NCBI GenBank assembly: GCA_024222395.1
Contig: JAAEPE010000455.1
Coordinates: 1 to 43,794 of the forward strand
Source: Myxococcales bacterium
Lineage (GTDB): Bacteria > Myxococcota_A > Polyangia > Haliangiales > Haliangiaceae
Reading direction: 5' to 3'
DNA: 43,794 bases
Shown here: in pieces, positions 7,553-15,611 of the stretch
How the letters are laid out: each line of letters begins with the position of its first letter
Position numbering within the stretch: position 1 is the first letter of the stretch
The notes under the pieces: generated by a model
The model's input: only the letters and a program-made list of their open reading frames with translations
Told to the model about the DNA's origin: nothing
Database searches by the model: none
Translations under genes and position numbers: made by a program

Positions 7553-9124
7553 CTACAGCGCCACCGCAACTGACTCGGTGGCCCGAATCACGGTGACCTT
7601 GACCTGCCCGGGGAAGACCAGCTCTTCGGAGATACGCTCGGCGATGTCGGTCGACATTTCGACCGCCTGCAGGTCGCTCACCTCGTTGTTTCGTACGTAG
7701 ACCCGCAACTCTCGCCCGCCGTGAACCGCAGCACAATGGTCGACGCCCTTGTAGCCAGAACCTAGGCGCTCAAGATCCTCGAGACGAGTTGAGAAGCCTT
7801 CGCTCTGCTCTCGACGTGCGCCAGGGCGACCTCCCGACATAGCGTCGGCTGCGGCCACCAGATACGCGTAAGCGGAGTTTGCAGGCTCGTCCGCGTGGTG
7901 GGAGCCTATCGCGTTCGCAACGATTTCATCTTCGCCAAGGCGTCGTGCAATGTCGGCCCCAATGACAGCATGAGAGCCCTCAATTTTGTGAGTTAGAGCT
8001 TTGCCGATGTCGTGCAAGAGCGTTGCACGACGAGCAAGGCGCACGTCGAGACCGAGTTCTTGGGCCATCATGCCGGCGAGAAATGAGGCTTCAACGGCAT
8101 GAAGCCACTGATTTTGCGTATAGCTCGTTCGATAGTTGAGCGCACCAACGAGGCTCACGATTTCGCTGTGGGCGGGTTTGACCTTGAGCACCTTGAAGGC
8201 TTTCTTGCCGAGGCGCACAACTTCACCGTCGAGACGCTCGCGAATCATCTGCACCCATGCCTCAGGATCTTCCTGAGCAGTAGCCAAAGCCTTTGCCTTG
8301 CGCGCAAGGCCCTTTAGCCCGCGTCTCGCGACCTCTCGGCCCACACCGTCGAGCCCCTCGAGGCGAATGCTCTCCCCGCCCTCTTGCACGTTAAGTTTAG
8401 TATTCGCCCCTTTGGCCAGCGCGCTCAAGATGCGCTCGTCGTCGGCCATCAGAACCTTGAGCACCGGCGCCGGAACCGGAATGTTACTCAGACTCTGATC
8501 GATGAGAAAGTGGTTTTGATAGCGCGAAACCGCGACGGTGATTAGCCTGTTGGCAGTCCGCGACGTCTCAGCATCCGCGGCACTCTGCTCAACCGTACGA
8601 AGGAGCTGGGCGCCATCCGCGTGAGCCTCTTCCAGCCACCGGGAACGGAGAATCTCGATAACGTCTGCCCCTGAGGTTTGGGACAGTACCTCGACCTGCT
8701 TGAGAAGCTCGACCTTTGCCTCCTCTGTACTCAAGCGCAAGCCCTTGGCTCGATCACGAAGGCTGCGCACTGCCGATTCTCGCTCTCGCAACTCCTCTTT
8801 TCGCTCGTCGAGACTCTCTCGCCTATCGGCCAAGGCCTCCCCCCGGGAGCTCACCCGCTCTTGCACCTTATCCAGGGAAGCCTGAGCCGATTCGAGTTCT
8901 GCGTCCGCAGCCTCTTGCAATGCCAAAGCAGATTCGCGTGCCTGGGTCTCCGCCTTGCGCCGAATCGCTCCTGCCTCCATGGCAGCACTCTTTCGAAGCC
9001 CCTGTGCCTCGAGCTTGGCCGCATCGCGTGCTTCCCGAAGCGACTGCTTGCCCACGGAAATAGCCAACCCAGCACCACAGCCTAGGCCCACGAGCCCCGA
9101 GGCGATTAGCAAGGTGGCGGACAT
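7553..9124 (-). CDS. rny: Ribonuclease Y with divergent KH domain
   Basis: Membrane-anchored endoribonuclease that starts mRNA decay. From the likely ATG at 9124 there is a short N-terminal membrane segment (LLIASGLVGLGCGAGLAI). A long Ala/Glu/Arg-rich coiled coil (about 25-170) follows, then a KH-like region, then an HD domain with LLHDIGKAL, KIEGSHAVIG and GSHHADEP. The C-terminal part (RISEELVFPGQVKVTVIRE-like) is typical. In usual RNase Y the KH loop reads GREGRNIR. Here the aligned segment is MADDERILSALAKG, so the GxxG loop is missing and RNA binding there may differ. A GTG/ATG start at 9148 would add eight residues. Confidence 0.88.
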   Translation of the reverse strand: MSATLLIASGLVGLGCGAGLAISVGKQSLREARDAAKLEAQGLRKSAAMEAGAIRRKAETQARESALALQEAADAELESAQASLDKVQERVSSRGEALADRRESLDERKEELRERESAVRSLRDRAKGLRLSTEEAKVELLKQVEVLSQTSGADVIEILRSRWLEEAHADGAQLLRTVEQSAADAETSRTANRLITVAVSRYQNHFLIDQSLSNIPVPAPVLKVLMADDERILSALAKGANTKLNVQEGGESIRLEGLDGVGREVARRGLKGLARKAKALATAQEDPEAWVQMIRERLDGEVVRLGKKAFKVLKVKPAHSEIVSLVGALNYRTSYTQNQWLHAVEASFLAGMMAQELGLDVRLARRATLLHDIGKALTHKIEGSHAVIGADIARRLGEDEIVANAIGSHHADEPANSAYAYLVAAADAMSGGRPGARREQSEGFSTRLEDLERLGSGYKGVDHCAAVHGGRELRVYVRNNEVSDLQAVEMSTDIAERISEELVFPGQVKVTVIRATESVAVAL

Positions 9125-9147
9125 AGGAGCAGCATAGCAAAGTCGCA

Positions 9148-10686
9148 CTATAAATCGGGTGTTAGGAGGCTGTTCTCCACCTGGGACGGTCGCTTCCTGT
9201 TCGGGCGCCGCCGCTTTCCGTCCCGTACTCGCTTTCGTTGCTTCGTAGGTCTCTTCGCCTCGAGCGCAACCGAGATGGGATCCCCCCCAGTTGGAGCAAA
9301 GCGATAGGTCATGGGGCTATGCCCAGACAACGTGAACCGCCATGAGACGTCGACTCCATCGATAGGCCCGGTCCAATCGAAAGGTGTAGTGCCGATGGGC
9401 TCACCAGCGGAGTCACTCACCAGAGCGCCTTCGGGCTCGCTTGCAATGCGAATGACTACCAACTCGGGATCCCGCGGCTTCGGAGTCTCCGGATCAGGCG
9501 AAGCCGCTACGGCCTTCGCAGCATCCTTTTCTGCGTCTCTTGGCCGGGGGGCTGAGGCTGTTTGTACAGGGGCAGCAGAGACAACCTCGGCCTCCGTATC
9601 CTGCCCAGCCCCTCCCTGCGCGAGAGCCGCCGCTACGCCGCCGCCGCCAGACAAGAGCGCCACCGCGATCACGGTCCCCATGCGCCTGCGCCCTGCTTGC
9701 GCATACCCAGGGGGCGTTCCGATGCTCCTGGTATTGAGGGTAGTCGGCGCAGGGCGTTCCATGGCCGGATGAGGGGCAGATGCAGAGCAGGGGGCACCAT
9801 CGCTCGCAACCACCTTGGGACTGCCGCTTAGATAGGCCTCTGGTGCCATGAGGGCGGCACGCAACTCGTTCATGCTCTGAAATCGGTCTTCGCGAGCCTT
9901 CGCGAGGCATCGCAAGACAACTTGCTCGACTGCCGGTGGAATCTGAGGATTGATGGAGCGTGGTACCGGCGGAGCTTTGCAGATATGCTGGTTCGTCATC
10001 TCCCTTATGCTGTTGGCGGTAAACGGGAGCCGCCCCGTGAGCATGTAGAAGAGCAACACACCGCAGGAGTAGATATCGGAGCGACCGTCGATGCCTTGGC
10101 TCTTCGCGGCCTCCGGCGACATAAACTGCGGGGTACCCAGGACCACGCCCATGCCAGTGAGCTGTGTTTCCGACTCGAGCATCTTGGCGAGACCAAAGTC
10201 GAGGATTTTCACGAAGAGCGGATCGCCAAGCTTGTGGATCAGCATGACGTTGTCGGGCTTGAGATCGCGATGAATGATGTTGTGCTCGTGAGCTGCGGCG
10301 AGCCCTGCGGCGACCTGGGCGCCGATATGAAGACACTTTGCGACGTACTCAGGATCCGATAGTGAGAGCTGCCCCTCGCTCTTGGCCTTCGCGAGAGTCT
10401 GCCCCTCGAGATACTCCATAACGAAGAAGTGGGCGCCCTGTGGCGTGGTGCCAAAGTCGTGCACCTCGACGATGTGCTCGTTGCCAATGGTAGAGACGGC
10501 CTTGGCCTCGTTGATGAACCGAGCCACCAAATCCTTGTTGACGTTCATGTCCTGGTGAATGACCTTGAGCGCCACCGTCTTGCCGATCAGGGGATGCTCT
10601 GCGAGAAAGACCTCGCCCATGCCGCCGGCCCCAAGCCGTTTCAAGATCCGATAGTTGCCTACCTCTTGGCCAATCTGAAATACCAC
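9148..10686 (-). CDS. Ser/Thr protein kinase with PEGA domain
   Basis: Hanks-type kinase with all core residues: glycine loop GAGGMGEV (19-26), Lys41 in VALKVI, HRDLKPDN (139-146), DFG (163-165) and GTPQFMSPE. After the kinase domain (about 10-280) comes a linker with a weak Gly/Ala-rich hydrophobic segment (about 337-357), probably membrane-spanning. A PEGA domain follows (about 409-475, VIRIASEPEGALV). The tail is very basic (TKQRKRVRDGKRRR). The C-terminal part would face the periplasm and may sense wall or surface features, which is inference. The start is GTG at 10686. It opens the run kinase-rny-iscS-thioesterase-sspB. Confidence 0.92.
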   Translation of the reverse strand: MVFQIGQEVGNYRILKRLGAGGMGEVFLAEHPLIGKTVALKVIHQDMNVNKDLVARFINEAKAVSTIGNEHIVEVHDFGTTPQGAHFFVMEYLEGQTLAKAKSEGQLSLSDPEYVAKCLHIGAQVAAGLAAAHEHNIIHRDLKPDNVMLIHKLGDPLFVKILDFGLAKMLESETQLTGMGVVLGTPQFMSPEAAKSQGIDGRSDIYSCGVLLFYMLTGRLPFTANSIREMTNQHICKAPPVPRSINPQIPPAVEQVVLRCLAKAREDRFQSMNELRAALMAPEAYLSGSPKVVASDGAPCSASAPHPAMERPAPTTLNTRSIGTPPGYAQAGRRRMGTVIAVALLSGGGGVAAALAQGGAGQDTEAEVVSAAPVQTASAPRPRDAEKDAAKAVAASPDPETPKPRDPELVVIRIASEPEGALVSDSAGEPIGTTPFDWTGPIDGVDVSWRFTLSGHSPMTYRFAPTGGDPISVALEAKRPTKQRKRVRDGKRRRPNRKRPSQVENSLLTPDL

Positions 10687-10694
10687 GCAATCTG

Positions 10695-10723
10695 ATTGTT
10701 GCGTGCCCCGCAGGCTTGGTCAA
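10695..10723 (-). promoter_or_regulatory. Candidate promoter of the kinase-rny-iscS run
   Basis: On the minus strand TTGACC (10723-10718) and AACAAT (10700-10695) are 17 bp apart. Only 8 nt separate the -10 from the GTG start at 10686, so the message could be leaderless. ACGCAA/TTGCGT, a 6-bp inverted repeat (10685-10690, 10699-10704), spans the -10 and start and could be an operator. Confidence 0.35.
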
Positions 10724-10785
10724 GGGACCTTTGAGAGGCCCGAAAGCCGCCAAGGCCATGCAAGTGGGGGGAGAAACCGCCACTA

Positions 10786-11955
10786 CTAGCCACCAAGCAT
10801 GCAGAATTGGGTGTAGTCGATGAGCTCAATCTGGCTCCTATCGACACCCTCTCCGCAGTACTTACACTCCGGGGCCGGTCGGAGTTTGAGTTCGCGAAAC
10901 TTACAGCGGACCGCATCGTAGGTCATCAGTCGACCAGCCAGAGATGTTCCAAGGCCAAGCAGGAGTTTGACGGCCTCCGTTGCTTGCAAGACCCCCATGA
11001 CCCCAGGCAGCACTCCGAGCACACCGGTCTCGGCGCACGACGGTGCTTGGTCAGGTGGCGGGGGCTCGGGGTAGAGGCAGCGGTAGCAAGGTAGCCCGTC
11101 CGCACCAAAGACCGTGAGCTGCCCTTCGAAGCGATAAATCGAGGCGTGAATTACCGGTTTTCCGAGTTTGATCGCTACATCGTTGAGCAAGTAGCGAGTT
11201 TGAAAATTGTCGGCACCATCGACGACCAAGTCGTATTGGCAAATAATCTCTTCGGCATTGTCAGAATTGAGACGCAGCTGATGCTGCACGACCTTAACGT
11301 CTGGATTTAGGCCGGTGAGAGTGAGCGCAGCGCTCGCAACCTTGGGCATGCCGACACGCTCAGTGCAGTGCAAGACTTGACGTTGCAAGTTCGAACTATC
11401 CACGACGTCGTCGTCGATAATGCCGATGGTGCCAACACCAGCAGCGGCCAAGTAGAGTGCGGATGGAGAGCCCAAGCCACCTGCGCCGATGCAGAGCACC
11501 TTAGACTTGAGCAATTTGATTTGCCCCTCGATGCCCACTTCCGGAAGCATCGTATGGCGCGAGTAGCGGATGGCCTGCTCTGGCGTGAGAAGATCGGGAA
11601 CGTCGAAGGCGTAGCCATTGCGCTTCCAGGCGCCAAAGCCGCCTTTGAGTGAGACTTGATTGGTGTAGCCCATGGCCGCCAAGCTCTTCGCTGCCAGCGC
11701 AGAACGGGTGCCTCCTGCGCAGTAGATGACGAGTTGGGTGCCTTTGTCTGGCACCGCCTCTTCGATCCGCAGCTCTAGAAAGCCTCGAGAAATCCACTGG
11801 GCACCAGGAATGAACCCCTGAGCGAATTCGTCCTGCTCTCGAACATCGATGAGAGCGAGCCCGGTGCCTTCATCAAGCTGCTTTTTGAGGTCGATCGTGT
11901 CGAGTTCTCTAATCTCACCTTTAATACCTTTCAGGTATTCTTGAAACGTTGGCAT
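10786..11955 (-). CDS. moeB: Rhodanese-E1 sulfur-carrier adenylyltransferase (MoeB/ThiF family)
   Basis: E1-like enzyme that adenylates the C-terminal Gly of a ubiquitin-like sulfur carrier (MoaD or ThiS type) and can load it with sulfur. Residues about 15-115 are a rhodanese domain with active-site Cys79 in VIYCAGGTRS. Residues about 125-385 are the ThiF/MoeB fold: GAGGLG (157-162), the SNLQRQVLH segment, SCAETGVLG and the zinc pairs Cys290/Cys293 and Cys364/Cys367. Rhodanese first, E1 second is the reverse of MOCS3/Uba4 and MoeZ. The partner carrier could be the MoaD part of the fusion at 25.4 kb, which is inference. The 5' region is shared divergently with the A-type carrier gene. Confidence 0.92.
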   Translation of the reverse strand: MPTFQEYLKGIKGEIRELDTIDLKKQLDEGTGLALIDVREQDEFAQGFIPGAQWISRGFLELRIEEAVPDKGTQLVIYCAGGTRSALAAKSLAAMGYTNQVSLKGGFGAWKRNGYAFDVPDLLTPEQAIRYSRHTMLPEVGIEGQIKLLKSKVLCIGAGGLGSPSALYLAAAGVGTIGIIDDDVVDSSNLQRQVLHCTERVGMPKVASAALTLTGLNPDVKVVQHQLRLNSDNAEEIICQYDLVVDGADNFQTRYLLNDVAIKLGKPVIHASIYRFEGQLTVFGADGLPCYRCLYPEPPPPDQAPSCAETGVLGVLPGVMGVLQATEAVKLLLGLGTSLAGRLMTYDAVRCKFRELKLRPAPECKYCGEGVDRSQIELIDYTQFCMLGG

Positions 11956-12084
11956 AGTTGCTTCCTTCCACTCCAGGCTCAGCTGGCGCGAACGAAGTCT
12001 GCGCGCTTTCGCACTATCGGGTCAATTCCCAACTTCAACTGCGAGCTACCTGGCTCCACGGTTTTGTGCCACTATCAACGTGCA

Positions 12085-12462
12085 ATGAGCGAAGCTGTCC
12101 CAACCTCGACCGAACCCCGATTTGCCCTCACTTCGGACCACCTCGTGGACCTGACGGATGAGGCTGCACTCAAAGTTGCCGAGATTCGCGAAGCCGAAGA
12201 GATCGAGGATGAGATGGCGCTGCGACTGAAAGTCGTTGGCGGTGGATGTTCCGGTTTCTCCTACGACCTGTATTTCGACAACAAGACCGACCTCGACAGG
12301 TCCTACAAAGTCAACTCCTGCGACCTCATCGTAGATGAGATGAGCCTGATGTACCTCGTCGGAACAACCATCGACTACGTCGAGAGCCTCGCAGGCGCCG
12401 GATTCAAGTTCGACAACCCGGGCGTCAAGTCAACCTGCGGTTGCGGCTCGTCGTTTTCGTAA
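12085..12462 (+). CDS. erpA: A-type Fe-S cluster carrier (ErpA/IscA/HesB family)
   Basis: Small protein that carries an Fe-S cluster to client enzymes. The three conserved cysteines are present: Cys55 in GGGCSGFSY and Cys118/Cys120 in STCGCGSSF at the C-terminus. The start is placed at ATG 12085 (125 residues), because residues before it in the longer open frame do not resemble the family and overlap the divergent rhodanese-E1 gene. The 20-residue N-terminal extension before LTDEAALKV is slightly longer than usual. The glcD-like gene starts 10 bp after the stop. Confidence 0.92.
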   Translation: MSEAVPTSTEPRFALTSDHLVDLTDEAALKVAEIREAEEIEDEMALRLKVVGGGCSGFSYDLYFDNKTDLDRSYKVNSCDLIVDEMSLMYLVGTTIDYVESLAGAGFKFDNPGVKSTCGCGSSFS

Positions 12463-12472
12463 GAAAATACCC

Positions 12473-13879
12473 GTGCCTGATATCATTGAGCGTCTGCGAC
12501 AAGAAGTTGGTTCAAAGGCTGTTCTCACCCGCGACGATGAAGCGCTCGAAGATTACGGCGTGGACGAGTCTGGCTTAGGCCCCTACCCGGCGGACTGTGC
12601 AGTGCTTTGCGAAAACGCCGAAGCGGTCGACATCGTCCTAGCGCTGGCGAATGAGACAGGCACGCCAGTCACACCACGGGGTGCAGGTTCGGGCAAAGTT
12701 GGTGGTGCGCTCCCAATTCACGGGGGAATTGTTCTCTCCACCGAGAAAATGCAGAGCATTCTCGAAGTCGATAGCGACGATCTCATCGCTGTGGTGCAGC
12801 CCGGCGTCATCACGGGCGATCTGCAGAGCGTGGTCGAGGCCCAGGGACTCTTCTACCCGCCGGACCCAGCATCACTTGAGTACTGCTCGATAGGTGGCAA
12901 TGCGGCTGCCAATGCGGGTGGCCCCAGAGCGTTCAAATATGGCGTTACTCGAGAGTATATCCTTGGCATGGAGGTTTCCCTGATGAGCCAAGAGCGGCTG
13001 CACTTTGGCAGGCGGACCAGCAAGGGGGTCACGGGTTACGATCTGGTTGCGGGCTTTGTTGGCTCCGAAGGGACCTTCGGTGTCACAACAGAACTTACCC
13101 TACGACTTCTCCCCCAGCCTCCGGCGGTACAAACACTACTCGCCATCTTCCCAACCCTAGCCGAGGCCGGCAACGCCATTGGCCTCCTGCTACGAAATGG
13201 GTTCCGGCCGCGCACCATGGAACTCATGGACAAGACGGCGATCGACACAGTGCGGGAGCAAAACGGCAGCCCCATCCCGTCAGGCAGTTACGCCGCTGCT
13301 CTAGTCGAAATCGACGGCCTCGAAGAGGGGTTGGATGACGCCCTTATGCAGATGGGTATGAGCATCGATGAGGCCGGCGCCACCGACGTGCTCGTCGCAC
13401 AGAATGAGCAAGAGCGCAGACGGCTCTGGCAGGCAAGGAGACTCGTTTCCCCAAGCCTAACTGCCGCGTGCCGCCACAAGGTGAGCGAAGACATCTGTGT
13501 TCCCAGGGGCAAGATGATCGAGATGATTCGGCGCATCGAAATCCTCAAGCGCGAGTTCCCCTTCACCGTGGCCTGCTACGGCCACGCTGGTGACGGCAAC
13601 CTGCACGTCAACATTCTCTGCGACGAGGATCCCGAGCACCCGGTGGTAGCCGCGCAACTCGAGGCCATCACCCGGCGACTTTTCGAGCACACCATCGAGC
13701 TTCGGGGCACCCTGAGCGGTGAGCACGGCATAGGTCTCGCCAAGCGCGACTACATGCCCATGGAGCAAGGCCCCGCCCTCTTGGCTTGGCAACGCAAGTG
13801 GAAGGCGATGTGGGATCCCAAAGACCTATTGAACCCGGGCAAGGTGCTGCCCATCGCCTCCAGGGCCTGTCACGAGTAG
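12473..13879 (+). CDS. glcD: FAD-linked D-2-hydroxyacid dehydrogenase, GlcD/D-LDH type
   Basis: Flavoprotein that oxidises glycolate, D-lactate or a related 2-hydroxyacid. An N-terminal FAD-binding type 4 domain (about 35-215) shows TPRGAGSGKVGGALP, the PPDPAS segment and SIGGNAAANAGG. The C-terminal FAD-oxidase domain shows CYGHAGDGNLHVNIL and SGEHGIGLAKR. There is no Fe-S domain, and no glcE or glcF neighbour, so it is probably a single-subunit enzyme. The substrate is not decidable. GTG at 12473 starts the gene. Its stop directly abuts the stop of the convergent lipoprotein gene with no spacer. Confidence 0.9.
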   Translation: MPDIIERLRQEVGSKAVLTRDDEALEDYGVDESGLGPYPADCAVLCENAEAVDIVLALANETGTPVTPRGAGSGKVGGALPIHGGIVLSTEKMQSILEVDSDDLIAVVQPGVITGDLQSVVEAQGLFYPPDPASLEYCSIGGNAAANAGGPRAFKYGVTREYILGMEVSLMSQERLHFGRRTSKGVTGYDLVAGFVGSEGTFGVTTELTLRLLPQPPAVQTLLAIFPTLAEAGNAIGLLLRNGFRPRTMELMDKTAIDTVREQNGSPIPSGSYAAALVEIDGLEEGLDDALMQMGMSIDEAGATDVLVAQNEQERRRLWQARRLVSPSLTAACRHKVSEDICVPRGKMIEMIRRIEILKREFPFTVACYGHAGDGNLHVNILCDEDPEHPVVAAQLEAITRRLFEHTIELRGTLSGEHGIGLAKRDYMPMEQGPALLAWQRKWKAMWDPKDLLNPGKVLPIASRACHE

Positions 13880-14911
13880 CTACTCGCCCTTGACGAATGC
13901 CGTCACAAGCCACGCACTACCGCGCTTCTCTGCGATGAGCCGATGGCCACGATAGCTGGGCTCCTGGCTGTAGGCCCTTGGGCAACTCACTGTGACTGCA
14001 CCATCCCCTGTCACGCACCCCTTTGCAATGACGATGCGCATCGCTTCAAGCAGGCTGGAATCGGCCTGCCACATCACCATGGCAGTGTCCACGTTTCCAA
14101 CTTCCCCCGAAGACCATTGCACGTCGTCGGCTAGCTGAGCGCGCAAGTCGCCGAAGGAGCGCAGGCTAAGTGCGCGATGAATTCCCGTCAAGAGCTCTTG
14201 GGCACCATCGGGAATATCGCCAAAGCTCGATGGCTCATCGATGGTGATGATGGTGCCCTCGGCTTGGGGAATCTCTTCGGCCACCTTAATAGCGAAACGC
14301 TTGAGGCGTTTGTGAATATCCAGCCGCAAGGCATCGCTGCGACCTTTGAGCCAGGGTGGCACTTCGGCCCCTTTGAGTGGCATGGGCGTATCGCCAGCGT
14401 CCCGCTCCGAAGCCTCGCCGACAACACGTACCCTCCAGGGCTTGCCACCCACAACGTGTACTCGGAAACGAATGAAGAACTCCTTCATGTCCGCGGACGC
14501 GGTCCCCGTGAGGCCCCCATTGGCGTGGGTACCATCGACCTGGTTCCCCTGTTGAACTCCCCGGCGACTGCCACCATGCTCAACCGCGACGCGATGCCAC
14601 GCCGTCCGAATAACGCCGTCTACCGCATTTTCCGCAGTCCGCGGGTAGAGCTCAGTTACGGCAATCAGACACTCTCCATAGACCGTCGAAAAATCGGCAT
14701 TATAGCCAGAGTTCGTGGCGCGCTCTATCTCCTCTTTCGAGGCAGCACAGCCCCCAACGGCCAAGAGCAGTACGAGTAGCCCAAGCGCACAAAAGGGGTG
14801 CCCTGGGGAAAATAGCAGTGTACCGAGACGCGTCGTGGTACGTAGCCGGTCTGTCATCCGCTGCGGACGAGAGACTGGTAGCGGAGATGATGGTATCGAA
14901 TAAAGCGGCAT
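13880..14911 (-). CDS. Lipoprotein of unknown function
   Basis: A signal peptide with hydrophobic core (FCALGLLVLLLAVGGC) and lipobox AVGGC marks an exported lipoprotein. ATG 14857 (MTDRLRTTTRLG) is a possible better start than ATG 14911. The mature part alternates polar helices and strands. It has a central charged region (LDIHKRLKRFAIKVAEEI) and a C-terminal about 100 residues (ALSLRSFGDLRAQLADDVQW ... LIAEKRGSAWLVTAFVKG) that look like a SnoaL/NTF2-type cone fold, which is only an impression. No enzyme motif is seen. It is convergent with the GlcD-like gene and divergent from nth. Confidence 0.75.
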   Translation of the reverse strand: MPLYSIPSSPLPVSRPQRMTDRLRTTTRLGTLLFSPGHPFCALGLLVLLLAVGGCAASKEEIERATNSGYNADFSTVYGECLIAVTELYPRTAENAVDGVIRTAWHRVAVEHGGSRRGVQQGNQVDGTHANGGLTGTASADMKEFFIRFRVHVVGGKPWRVRVVGEASERDAGDTPMPLKGAEVPPWLKGRSDALRLDIHKRLKRFAIKVAEEIPQAEGTIITIDEPSSFGDIPDGAQELLTGIHRALSLRSFGDLRAQLADDVQWSSGEVGNVDTAMVMWQADSSLLEAMRIVIAKGCVTGDGAVTVSCPRAYSQEPSYRGHRLIAEKRGSAWLVTAFVKGE

Positions 14912-14926
14912 AGGAGTTACACAATC

Positions 14927-15607
14927 ATGGGCGCAAAAGTTGTCGGCAAACGAGCCACCAAATCAGCAAAGAAACAGTACCCAGCACGGCGGGTTCCAGC
15001 AATCCTAGAAACACTGCAAGAGCAATGGGGCCATGCAGTTTGCGAGTTGGACCATGACAGTGCCTATCAATTGACAGTGGCAACGATCTTGAGTGCGCAG
15101 AGCACTGACAAACTAGTGAATAAAGTCACCCCTGCGCTCTTCGAGCGTTTTCCCACGGCTGCGGCCCTTGCCGGGGCAGACCTGGGCGAGGTTGAAACCC
15201 TAGTCCGTTCGACAGGTTTCTTCCGCAACAAGGCCAAGAACATCGTCAAGATGGCCCAACAAGTCGTGGCTGAATTTGATGGCGAGATTCCCCGCACCAT
15301 GGAGGAGATGACAAGCCTCGCGGGGGTTGCCCGCAAGACGGCGAATGTCGTACTCGGAACCTCTTTTGGCATCCCTGCAGGGATAGCGGTGGACACCCAT
15401 GTGAAACGGCTCAGTTCTCGCCTTGGGCTCTCCGAGCAAACGAACCCCGTCAAGATCGAGCGCGACCTCATGGAGCTCATTCCCAAAGAGTCCTGGATCG
15501 ACTTCTCACAGCAACTCATCTGGCACGGCCGAAGAGTATGTGACGCCAAGAAGCCCGCATGCGATACCTGTGCTCTCTCGCCGATCTGTCCGAGCACTGG
15601 CGTCTAG
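14927..15607 (+). CDS. nth: Endonuclease III, DNA glycosylase/AP lyase
   Basis: Base-excision repair enzyme for oxidised pyrimidines. The helix-hairpin-helix LAGVARKTANVV carries catalytic Lys137, and Asp156 is in AVDTHVKR. The [4Fe-4S] ligands are Cys205, Cys212, Cys215 and Cys221, with the classic 6-2-5 spacing. At 226 residues it has a basic N-terminal extension of about 20 residues over E. coli Nth. The KamA-like gene begins 4 bp after the stop. Confidence 0.96.
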   Translation: MGAKVVGKRATKSAKKQYPARRVPAILETLQEQWGHAVCELDHDSAYQLTVATILSAQSTDKLVNKVTPALFERFPTAAALAGADLGEVETLVRSTGFFRNKAKNIVKMAQQVVAEFDGEIPRTMEEMTSLAGVARKTANVVLGTSFGIPAGIAVDTHVKRLSSRLGLSEQTNPVKIERDLMELIPKESWIDFSQQLIWHGRRVCDAKKPACDTCALSPICPSTGV

Positions 15608-15611
15608 TAGA

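Noticed and set aside
15423..15611. Longer 5' end for the KamA-like gene
   Set aside because: These 63 codons overlap nth in another frame and are Ser/Arg-rich without family resemblance; ATG 15612 fits the family start.
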